Assembly: GCA_031580945.1 (NCBI GenBank)
Contig: JAVLBT010000001.1
Location: 1 to 64,000, forward strand
Length of the DNA stretch: 64,000 nt
Direction of reading: 5' to 3'
Origin: Gracilimonas sp031580945
Lineage (GTDB): Bacteria > Bacteroidota > Rhodothermia > Balneolales > Balneolaceae
This document shows positions 43,371 to 51,436 of this stretch, one piece after another. Made by a program: the position numbers and the translations under genes. Within the stretch, counting starts at the first letter, position 1. Each line of letters starts with the position of its first letter. The notes under the pieces are model-generated. The model was not told the DNA's origin, did not search any database, and worked only from the letters and a program-made list of their open reading frames with translations.

Positions 43371-44553
43371 CGCAATATCCTCCGTCAATAGCTAAAATGA
43401 TTGAAACAAGTTGGGCAATTCCTTTGAACATGGGCTCTATATCTATGTACTCTTCATCCATTTGAAGATATTTACCAGATGATATGCCAAGCGTCAACGC
43501 AGGTATCTTGTAATCAATAAAACCTGATAGCTCTGATGTACTGGGTTCATATCTTGGGTTAATTTCAAGAGATTTCAATATTTGTCTTGTGCATCGTACC
43601 AGCGGGTTTGAGAATTCAATTCCCCCGGGCTGTCTTTTCGCAAAGATGTCTAAATTGATGTGGTCTCCGGTCTTGGAAGCAACTTCAGCGACAGCTTCTT
43701 CCAGCCTGAAGCGGATATCTTCAACTGCCTCTGCCGACTCTGACCGTATTTCAAAACCTAATTTTGCCTTTGTTGCTCTTTTATTGAAATCTGCTCCTCC
43801 TTCAATTTTACCTAACACAATGCTAGAGCGGGGGCGTTTGGGAAGCGGAATATCATTGATCTTGTTGATCACTTCATTAAGCGTCAAAATAGCACTTGCA
43901 TCCCCAAAACTGGTCCAGTCGTAATCGGTGGGAATTCGGCAAACTACTTCACCTCGCAACATTCCAATTGATTTATGACTTAACCGGCCCAACTGAACAC
44001 CTTCCACACAAAGGCCTGCTTTAATGGGACGTTCATTATTATCCAGGAAAAAGCGAAGTCCTTCAATATCACCGCGGCCGAGGCTTTGGGCAGAACCCAT
44101 CAGAACGAGATTGTGTTTCAGTTTTATATCCAAAACCTTGAGGATATCGGGCAAGGAAGCAATTGTTGCCAAACCAAGAGTATTATCGGCAACACCAGGA
44201 CCTGTTACTACATCGGGTTTAATGGTCAGGGTGTGGTCCGTCTTCTCTGAAAAGATCGTATCAGTATGAGCTAAAACCAGTATATCCTCATTGCCCTCCT
44301 CTCCGGTTAATATTCCAAAACCGTTATTTTTTTCATCCAGAGATGTATTTAGTAATCCTACTTCACTTAAGCGATTTACAAAAATTTGGTTTCGGCGTTC
44401 TTCATTAAAAGTTGGCGCCGGTACTTCCCCAAGCAATATCAGGTTTGCTAATATTGTTTCCCTGAGCCCCTTTACTTTTGATGTAAGCTTAGGTAGATGC
44501 TCCTGAATTTCATTAAATGTTTGTTGCTGAAGAGGTTTGGCTGAGCTTCCCAT
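43360..44553 (-). CDS. M20-fold protein with lost metallopeptidase residues
   Basis: A 397-residue M20 fold. The first ligands survive: His96 and Asp98 in AHTDTIF, Asp123 in VADNTLGLA, Glu184 in CVEGVQLG. The general-base Glu pair, normally 'GEEGLGD', is replaced by SAQSLGRGD (154-162). The C-terminal His that sits in 'AHTLDEYIDIEP' in relatives is replaced in GKYLQMDEEYIDIEP. Hydrolysis as in normal M20 enzymes is therefore unlikely. First gene of the solute operon and overlapping gpgS, it probably serves the pathway as a binding or regulatory subunit, or with altered chemistry. Confidence 0.85.
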   Translation of the reverse strand: MGSSAKPLQQQTFNEIQEHLPKLTSKVKGLRETILANLILLGEVPAPTFNEERRNQIFVNRLSEVGLLNTSLDEKNNGFGILTGEEGNEDILVLAHTDTIFSEKTDHTLTIKPDVVTGPGVADNTLGLATIASLPDILKVLDIKLKHNLVLMGSAQSLGRGDIEGLRFFLDNNERPIKAGLCVEGVQLGRLSHKSIGMLRGEVVCRIPTDYDWTSFGDASAILTLNEVINKINDIPLPKRPRSSIVLGKIEGGADFNKRATKAKLGFEIRSESAEAVEDIRFRLEEAVAEVASKTGDHINLDIFAKRQPGGIEFSNPLVRCTRQILKSLEINPRYEPSTSELSGFIDYKIPALTLGISSGKYLQMDEEYIDIEPMFKGIAQLVSIILAIDGGYCDEH

Positions 44554-44751
44554 TTTATTCGTTTGTTCAGAAAGGCTGTTCCGTAATTAGTTAATCCAAT
44601 TATTATAATCACCTTAATAATACAGTTTAGTTAACGGTTTTATCTTTTTAATGCAAATCAATCTGTAATTATTAATCCTTTTGTAATAAGTATTCCGTTC
44701 TTAAATTCTTAGTAACTTCTTTCTATTCACCAAGAACCCTCCATTTCAGCC

Positions 44752-45162
44752 ATGTTCAAAAAACTATCGTCAACGGACCCAAATAAGTTTATTGATCTCA
44801 ACTATGCTCTCTTTTTGCTAAGATTCGGAGCTGGAGCACTCATTTTTACCCACGGCCTGCCCAAGCTTATTAAAGTTTTTTCGGGTGATTTTTCTTTTGC
44901 CGACCCCATAGGAATTGGACCTGAGCTTTCTCTCATATTAGCCGCATTTGCTGAGGGTATTTGTGGAATTTTTGTTGTTGTCGGACTCTGGACACGCTTA
45001 TCTGCATTTATCTTAACAATTAATATGGCGGTAGCCTTCTTCTTTGCTCATGCAGGCGACCCATTTAGTGCTAAAGAAATGTCTCTGCTCTTCTTGTTGA
45101 TGTTTGTCGTTATTCTGTTTACCGGTTCTGGCAAATATGCCGTTGATGAAAAGTTGAGCTGA
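44752..45162 (+). CDS. DoxX-family membrane protein
   Basis: 136 residues, four membrane helices with the DoxX signature ALFLLRFGAGALIFTHGLPK and the ILAAFAEGICGIFVVVGLWTR helix pair, and a final helix after AHAGDPFSAKEMS. DoxX proteins are often linked to quinol or thiosulfate redox chemistry, but most are of unknown role. Monocistronic and divergent from the M20-fold gene. Confidence 0.9.
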   Translation: MFKKLSSTDPNKFIDLNYALFLLRFGAGALIFTHGLPKLIKVFSGDFSFADPIGIGPELSLILAAFAEGICGIFVVVGLWTRLSAFILTINMAVAFFFAHAGDPFSAKEMSLLFLLMFVVILFTGSGKYAVDEKLS

Positions 45163-45401
45163 TTTGATTTAAGGTGTTATCAGATCGGTTTATTTACACG
45201 TTGTAATCAATGCTATGGGTTAGAGATGAATGAGCTTTATTGCCACCACCATGCATGAGCAGGATATCATTTTTCATGTTTTCACTTATATTCCCTGTTC
45301 ATTTAAAGGGTAGCAATTGCAAAAAAAAGCTAAAGCTCTCTCTTCATTAGTTTTATAGATAAAAAATTATTTAGTTGGTCAACTAATCAGAACAAAACTC
45401 C

Positions 45402-48020
45402 ATGGATATCAAAAATAAGATTACAGCTATAGTAGTACTGTTAATATGGGCCTTTCATAGTTTGGACGCACAGGCACAAATGGTCTTTTGGCCGGAAGCA
45501 ACTTATAACCCACAAGTAACTTCCCCAGAAGAATTTCTCGGATATGAGGCCGGTAGTTTTCTTACCGATCATTTTCAAATGATTCAGTATATACATTTGC
45601 TGGAAGAGCAAGCTCCTGACCGTGTTAAGATTATCAAAATCGGGCAGTCGATGGAGCGCAGAGACATGTACTTGGTGGTTATTAGCTCAGAAGAAAATAT
45701 GGCTCGCCTCGAAGAGATAAGAAATAAAGTTAGCAGCCTTAAAGATCCTATAAATACTTCCGTTTCAGAAGCTCAGGAAATTGCTTCAAATACCCCGGTT
45801 ATATCCTGGATGAATTATGCTAATGACGGGGATGAGTCTGCCGCCTTTGAAGCCGGGCTTCAGGTTGCCTACCACTTTGCAGCAGGAACGGATGCAGAAA
45901 CGGAGTCAATCTTAGATGAATCGGTTATAATAATAAATACGGCTCATAATCCAGACAGTCATCAACGGCATGTAACCTGGATGAAAGCTTCGATCGTTGG
46001 TGGTGGAACCGCTGACCGTATTGCATCTGAGCACGCCGGCGACTGGCGGATGTCGAACAGTAACAGTCTTTATCAAATTGATATGAATCGGGATGGTTTT
46101 GCTTTAACACAGGACGAAAGCAGAATTGTTTCAGATAATATGCAGCATTGGAGCCCACAAGTTTGGGTTGATTACCACGGCGAACCCGAAGAATACTTTT
46201 TTGCTCCCTATGCCATTCCTGTAAATCCGAATTATCCAGGTACTACGGCTGAGTGGGCAAATGAGATTGGGAAAAATAACGCCAAAGCTTTCGATGAATT
46301 CGGTTGGACTTATTATGCTCGCGAGATTTTTGATCTCCATTACCCGGGCTATTGGGATTCTTATCCTGCATTTAACGGTGCCATCGGGATGACCTATGAA
46401 ACCAATGGCGGTGGAGATAAAGGATTGGTTTACCGCAAACAAGACGGAACGCTTTCTACCCTAAAAAAAGCGATTCACCACCATGTAGTGGCGAGCATCG
46501 CTACGGCTAAGACCACAGCAGAAAATCGGGAAGATATGCTCATGGATTATTACAATTTTTTCAAAAGTGGGATGGATGAAGTAAAGGATGAGGCGGTTAA
46601 ACAAGTGGCGCTGTTAACCGGGAGTCAGGGAAATGATGTGAAGGATTTAGTGCGCTTGCTGATGGACCATGAAATAAAAGTTTATAAGACTGATGAAGAA
46701 AAATCTGGAGAAGGAATCAACTATCTCTCAGGTGAAAATGAAAATATCACGCTACCGGCCGGTACCTATGTTGTACCGATGGCTCAACCCAATAAACGAT
46801 TGGCAAAAGTCCTTTTAGAACGAAATACAGACATTCAACAGGAGTTCCTGAATGAGGCTTTGGAAGCTTATGAATACAATAAATCAGTAGGAGAAAATGC
46901 TCCTAAACTGTCATTGGGTTTTTATGATGTTACTGCTTGGTCGCTGCCCTTAACATATAACATTACAACCAGTGGTTTGACACGAGCTATTAGCGGGCTT
47001 ACTGAAGTAACAGAAATACCGCAAAAGAAAGGTGGGGTTGTAGGAAATAAAAAAGCCAACTATGCCTATTATTTCGATTATCAATCGAATGATGCAGCAC
47101 ACCTCATGAATCGATTAATGCAGGAAAATTTCAACGTATCCATTGCTTCAAAGCCGCTAACTCTAAATGGAAGTGATTATAAACGAGGAGTAGTGATAGC
47201 AAGAACACAGCGAAACCCAGAGAACCTCCACAGCAGAATCGATGAATTAGCTGAGAAGATTGGAATACAGGTTGAAACAACGGATGCTGCCTGGACTGAG
47301 AAAGGAATTTTGCTTGGCTCAAGGAATGTAGTGAGCCTACATAAGCCAAAAGTGATGGTCTTAATGGAAGAGCCGGTTAGTGAAAATGGGTTTGGTGCTA
47401 TCTGGTTTAATCTTGAGAAAAGGTATGGACTTGAATTTACAGCGGTTCGTGTGGAGTCTTTTAATCGGGCAAATTTGTATGATTTTGATGTTATCATTTT
47501 ACCGCCAGGCTCTTCATCGGGGTATCTCTCTGAATTAGGTGAGCAGGGAATCTCTTCTCTGAAAAACTGGATTTCTAACGGCGGCACTTTCATAGGTATT
47601 AAAGAAGGAGCTGTATTTGCAACCAATGAAAATGTGAACCTTACAAGCTCCAGATTATTGGGTGACCAAGAGGAAGTGGATTTTACACCGGGTGCCATTT
47701 TGAAGGCAAACTTAGACCTTAATCACTTTTTAACTCTTGGGTATGACGAAGAATTACCTGTGCATGTATTTAGTTCAAACATTTTCACACCAAGTGAAAA
47801 GGGCGCAAACGTAGCAACATTTGATTCGGATGCCCCGAAAATTAGTGGCTTTATCTTTGAAGAAAATGAACCCAATTTTAGCGGGAATGCTTATCTGATT
47901 CATGAGCCTACAGGTCGCGGTAATGTCATTTTGTTTCCAGAAGAACCCACATTCAGGTTGTACTGGCGAGGACCGGAAAGACTTCTTATCAACAGTATTT
48001 TATTAACCAACAGTTTTTAA
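45402..48020 (+). CDS. M14-like exported zinc peptidase with altered zinc site
   Basis: An 872-residue exported protein; the signal peptide ends near LDAQAQ. Residues 45-400 form an M14 carboxypeptidase-like domain: ISWMNYANDGDESAAFEAG (about 134-152), NPDSHQRHVTWM, YQIDMNRDGFALTQDESR, WVDYHGEPEEYFF and TYETNGGG. Relatives read 'VHGNE' at the first zinc site; here it is NDGDE, so the His ligand is Asp142, while Glu145 and the later His remain. The C-terminal half includes a glutamine-amidotransferase-like region (FDVIILPPGSSSGYL, ISNGGTFIGIKEGA). Whether it still cleaves peptides is open. Confidence 0.85.
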   Translation: MDIKNKITAIVVLLIWAFHSLDAQAQMVFWPEATYNPQVTSPEEFLGYEAGSFLTDHFQMIQYIHLLEEQAPDRVKIIKIGQSMERRDMYLVVISSEENMARLEEIRNKVSSLKDPINTSVSEAQEIASNTPVISWMNYANDGDESAAFEAGLQVAYHFAAGTDAETESILDESVIIINTAHNPDSHQRHVTWMKASIVGGGTADRIASEHAGDWRMSNSNSLYQIDMNRDGFALTQDESRIVSDNMQHWSPQVWVDYHGEPEEYFFAPYAIPVNPNYPGTTAEWANEIGKNNAKAFDEFGWTYYAREIFDLHYPGYWDSYPAFNGAIGMTYETNGGGDKGLVYRKQDGTLSTLKKAIHHHVVASIATAKTTAENREDMLMDYYNFFKSGMDEVKDEAVKQVALLTGSQGNDVKDLVRLLMDHEIKVYKTDEEKSGEGINYLSGENENITLPAGTYVVPMAQPNKRLAKVLLERNTDIQQEFLNEALEAYEYNKSVGENAPKLSLGFYDVTAWSLPLTYNITTSGLTRAISGLTEVTEIPQKKGGVVGNKKANYAYYFDYQSNDAAHLMNRLMQENFNVSIASKPLTLNGSDYKRGVVIARTQRNPENLHSRIDELAEKIGIQVETTDAAWTEKGILLGSRNVVSLHKPKVMVLMEEPVSENGFGAIWFNLEKRYGLEFTAVRVESFNRANLYDFDVIILPPGSSSGYLSELGEQGISSLKNWISNGGTFIGIKEGAVFATNENVNLTSSRLLGDQEEVDFTPGAILKANLDLNHFLTLGYDEELPVHVFSSNIFTPSEKGANVATFDSDAPKISGFIFEENEPNFSGNAYLIHEPTGRGNVILFPEEPTFRLYWRGPERLLINSILLTNSF

Positions 48021-48216
48021 ACCAAAAGATATTCAATCAAAGTAAACATAAACTTCTAAAGGTTTTTTCTTGTGATTGCTCGTAGCTCTTGCGGGTAATC
48101 CATTCGGTGCTAAGAGTCTAAAGATTATCAACATCACACGTATTTAATGATTTTTCCCGAGAATTCGGGAATCGCGACATACAGCTATTCTTAAAAAGCT
48201 CTTTGAGCACTCTGGA

Positions 48217-48487
48217 TTGTAGATGTTATGTACTTATTTAACATTTACAGAGTTTTATAGAATTAACATTACCCTCGAATGGCAAGTCCTCCATTGTGGG
48301 AGGCGGAGGGTGTTGGTGCTAAGGATGGCATTGTTTCCAATTTCTAATTTTATCTTTGGTTTAAATGCTCAGTGATAAATACATTAAAATCCTTGGCGAC
48401 AACACCCCTCCTGGCTAAAGCCGTATTCCCCTCAAAGGAAGGCTTTTCTTTTTTAAATTTTGTCCTTGAATTACCTAACATCTACAA
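48217..48487. repeat. 271-bp MITE-like element
   Basis: The ends TTGTAGATGTTA (48217-48228) and TAACATCTACAA (48476-48487) are perfect 12-bp inverted repeats. Inside, GGAGGGTGTTG and CAACACCCCTCC are a second, near-perfect inverted pair. There is no coding frame. The size and structure fit a non-autonomous transposable element; no target-site duplication is obvious. Confidence 0.5.
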
Positions 48488-48876
48488 GGAAGACACCTGG
48501 TGGACTCTTATAAATCAAACATAGTTGGGCTATTTAAAGCTTAGTTGCTTTAGGCCAGCATCTTACAACCCACTAAATTCTAAAAAGGAACGGCTTTTTA
48601 AGAATTGATCTCCCTTCTAAGGGAGTCTGACTCCTGTACAAAATTAGGATGGAATCTAACAATTGAACCGTATTAAGGATCTCCGAAAGCTATGCCTTCA
48701 GGAAAAAAGCTAACGGAGGCTTTGCCTCAAAAATAGGATTTTTGTGTTTGGGATCGACCCTGTACATCTCTTGTTCAAGTCATACTGAGCCATTAATATT
48801 GCTCAAAGTGAGCAATGCCCTTGAGAGGTGACATTTTAACTACTTACAACCATCCAGATCATAAAGTATTTGTTTT

Positions 48877-49060
48877 TACTTTTGTCTTGATACAAAAGTA
48901 AGAAAAGATCAAGGCGGGCGAAAAAAGAGCTAAAGTTGACTCCATTTCACTAAAAGAAATCAATGCTCCTTCTCGGGGCTTGCCATTATATCCAGAACCG
49001 TGCGCCCCGAGAATTCGGGGTTAACGCTTCATTTCGTCCCCTTCTTAGCGCTCTTTTTTC
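48877..49060. repeat. Palindromic dispersed repeat block
   Basis: It begins with ACTTTTGT CTTGAT ACAAAAGT, a perfect 8-bp stem, continues into AAGATCAAGGCGGGC, and carries an 11-bp inverted pair GAAAAAAGAGC (48920-48930) / GCTCTTTTTTC (49050-49060) around CCCCGA GAAT TCGGGG. The opening is like a sequence I recall as scattered through Bacteroidota genomes. Non-coding. Confidence 0.5.
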
Positions 49061-49370
49061 TAAGGCCGATGAAATTTAAAATGGTGAGTGTAGTGAAACT
49101 CGAATTTAACAGACCTCAAAATGCCATCTGTCATTGGTAGGCTACTCCTGAAGCATCTTCACGAGTCTTTTTTACTTATTAATGAGATAATAATACCACA
49201 TGTTGTTACCTCTTCAGTAGTGTTGCCCAACTGAGGCAAATTAGTGGGTAAAAGATGACAACCTCTCATGACTTATAAATCAAACTCAAGTTTTTAAGTT
49301 TGTAAAATAAGCGCTATTCCTACCCACGCTTCAGTTTTGCATCAAACTTGGGTGTTATCTTAAATGCGTA

Positions 49371-50060
49371 ATGAAACTACTTATCGTTGAAGATAACACT
49401 GATTTGCTGGATAACATCCTCACTTACCTAAAGCGGGAGGGCTATCTCTGCGAAACAGCACAGAATTACGACGAAGCTTTCGATAAGATCATGTCTTTCA
49501 CCTATGATGTGGTTTTAATTGATGTCATGATTCCGGGAGGCAATGGACTGCAAATTTTGCGAGAGCTTAAATCCGCCCATCCCGAAACCGGAACGATCAT
49601 TATTTCCGCCAAAAACTCCCTGGATGATAAAGTACAGGGTTTGAACCTGGGTGCTGATGATTATCTAACTAAACCTTTTCAGCTGGCTGAGCTTCAGGCT
49701 CGTATAAAAGCCGTAAACCGTCGTAATAACTTGGGTGGTACTGAAATTGTCCATATTAATGAGATCTGCATTAACACAAAAACCATGGAAGTCACGGTAG
49801 ACAAAGCTCCTGTAGACCTCACTCCCAAAGAGTATCAGCTGCTGGTTTATTTTGCCTCCAATAAAAATCATGTACTCTCAAAGCAAACCATTGCCGAGCA
49901 CCTTTGGGGAGATTACGTGGACCATCTGGACAACCTCGACTTTGTATATCAGCACATCAAAAATTTACGCAAATAGCTGGTGAATGCCGGCGCTCAAAAC
50001 TACATCGAGAGCGTGTATAGTATTGGATATAAATTGAATACCAAACCACATGCTTCATGA
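49371..50060 (+). pseudogene. OmpR-family response regulator cut by an in-frame TAG
   Basis: The receiver domain is intact (phospho-acceptor Asp51 in LIDVMIPGG, Thr/Ser switch IISAKNS, Lys in LTKPFQ) and the winged helix starts normally (DLTPKEYQLLVYF, LWGDYVDHLDNLDF). A TAG at 49974-49976 stops translation after HIKNLRK. The same frame continues with LVNAGAQNYIESVYSIGYKL to a TGA at 50058-50060 that overlaps the kinase ATG. Relatives read KNLRKKL here, so AAG to TAG is the likely change. The 201-residue product lacks the recognition-helix end and the wing. It could be a pseudogene, a sequencing error or read-through. Confidence 0.8.
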
Positions 50061-51331
50061 AGCTGATTACCAAATTCATTCTCATCTATCTCTTTGTGAG
50101 CCTGATCGTGCTTAGCATTGCCGGAATTTTGTCCTACCATATTATCAAGGATGAGATCGATAAGGAGCTAAAATGGGAATTCCTTGATCGCATCGACCGG
50201 ATAACCTATTTAATTGAAGAGGGTAAAACCTTTGACAGTAACAAGCTTAATTCCGATGAGAACCTCCACGTAGAATCACTTATTAATTACCGAGAAGATA
50301 ATGTCCGAGTTACCGATACGCTGATCTGGGACCATCGGCTGGAGCAGGAAGAGCGAAATGTTAAGGTCTCTGCCTATCGGAATATTGGCGATACCACTTA
50401 TTTCATTTCCACCTATGGAAATATGATCGAATCAGATGATATAACTGAAGCCGTTGCCAAAATTCTGTTGTGGATATTAGCCATGCAGGTGATCGGCGCA
50501 CTGGGTATTGGTTATTTTGTATCCGGCTCACTTTTCAAACCTTTCAGAAGTACGTTAAAACGAATTCAACAGTTCAATCTAAATGATAGGCAGTACCTGG
50601 AAGCCGAACCGACCAATGTTACTGAGTTTGCTGACCTCAATACCTTTGTGGAAGAAATGACTAAAAAAGCCGTTTCTGATTACAAAAACCTCAAAGAGTT
50701 TGCAGAAAATGCGTCGCATGAACTGCAAACTCCGTTAGCTATTGCAAAAGGAAAACTGGAGCTACTGGCGGAAACCGAACTTACTGCCGAGCAATTTGAA
50801 TACGTGGAGAAGCTGGAACGCAGCCTCAAAAAACTTTCCAGGCTCAGTGAGTCTCTCGCGTTACTCACTAAAATTGAAAATCACGAATTTAAGAATAGTC
50901 AGGAGATTGACTTATCTGAAATGATTCAGGAGAGCATTGAGTCTTTTCGTGAATTCACCGATCTCCAACACTTGTCGGTTGAAACAGCTATAGAAGACCA
51001 TGTAAAAATTAACATTCACCCCGTATTGGCTGATATTCTTTGGACCAACCTCTACCATAATGCCATACGCCACAACATTGAAAAAGGCACCATTCGGATT
51101 TCCCTTCAAAAAGATCTTCTTAAAATCTCAAATACCGGAGAAAACCTGTCTTTTGATCCGGAGTTATTGTTTGAGCGTTTCAAAAAAGCCGATCAAAATT
51201 CCAACTCAATTGGTTTAGGCCTTTCCATCATAAAACGGATATGTGATCAACTGGGTTATCAGATTTCCTACACTAATGATAATGGATGGCATTCCATCGA
51301 AATAAGATTAAAGAGTGTAAAAACAGGCTAA
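50057..51331 (+). CDS. Membrane sensor histidine kinase
   Basis: A 424-residue kinase with membrane segments at about 7-29 and 139-161, a periplasmic sensor between, then HisKA with ENASHELQTPLAIAKGKLEL (His221) and an ATPase domain with NLYHNAIRHN, ISNTGENLSF and GLGLSIIKRI. The N box is short and the G1 box reduced (ISNTGENL), as in many CusS/RprX-type kinases of Bacteroidota. It is intact while its regulator is truncated. An outer-membrane receptor follows 106 bp downstream on the same strand. Confidence 0.93.
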   Translation: MKLITKFILIYLFVSLIVLSIAGILSYHIIKDEIDKELKWEFLDRIDRITYLIEEGKTFDSNKLNSDENLHVESLINYREDNVRVTDTLIWDHRLEQEERNVKVSAYRNIGDTTYFISTYGNMIESDDITEAVAKILLWILAMQVIGALGIGYFVSGSLFKPFRSTLKRIQQFNLNDRQYLEAEPTNVTEFADLNTFVEEMTKKAVSDYKNLKEFAENASHELQTPLAIAKGKLELLAETELTAEQFEYVEKLERSLKKLSRLSESLALLTKIENHEFKNSQEIDLSEMIQESIESFREFTDLQHLSVETAIEDHVKINIHPVLADILWTNLYHNAIRHNIEKGTIRISLQKDLLKISNTGENLSFDPELLFERFKKADQNSNSIGLGLSIIKRICDQLGYQISYTNDNGWHSIEIRLKSVKTG

Positions 51332-51436
51332 TCTTCAATATTCCTTCAGGTTTCGCTCAAATTTCAGGCATGATTGTAGCCTAATTTTCATTTCAAGACA
51401 TGACTATTCAAATAGATAAGAGATTAAAAAACAATC

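Larger units (their letters stand above)
48021..49370. other. 1.35-kb gap made of repeat debris
   Basis: No gene is supported. It contains a 271-bp element with 12-bp inverted ends (48217-48487), a small hairpin GAGGC TTT GCCTC near 48717-48729, a palindromic block (48877-49060) and short palindromes such as TCCCGAGAATTCGGGA near 48145-48160. The promoter of the truncated response regulator must lie in the last 150 bases; I could not fix its boxes. Confidence 0.6.

Noticed and set aside
43360..44553. Active M20 peptidase
   Set aside because: The Glu pair and the last His ligand are replaced, so the plain family annotation would mislead.
47177..47698. 173-codon minus-strand frame inside the M14-like gene
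   Set aside because: Antisense to a well-supported exported protein and low-complexity in composition.
48021..49370. Remnant transposase in the long gap
   Set aside because: No frame shows transposase motifs; only palindromes and inverted repeats are seen.
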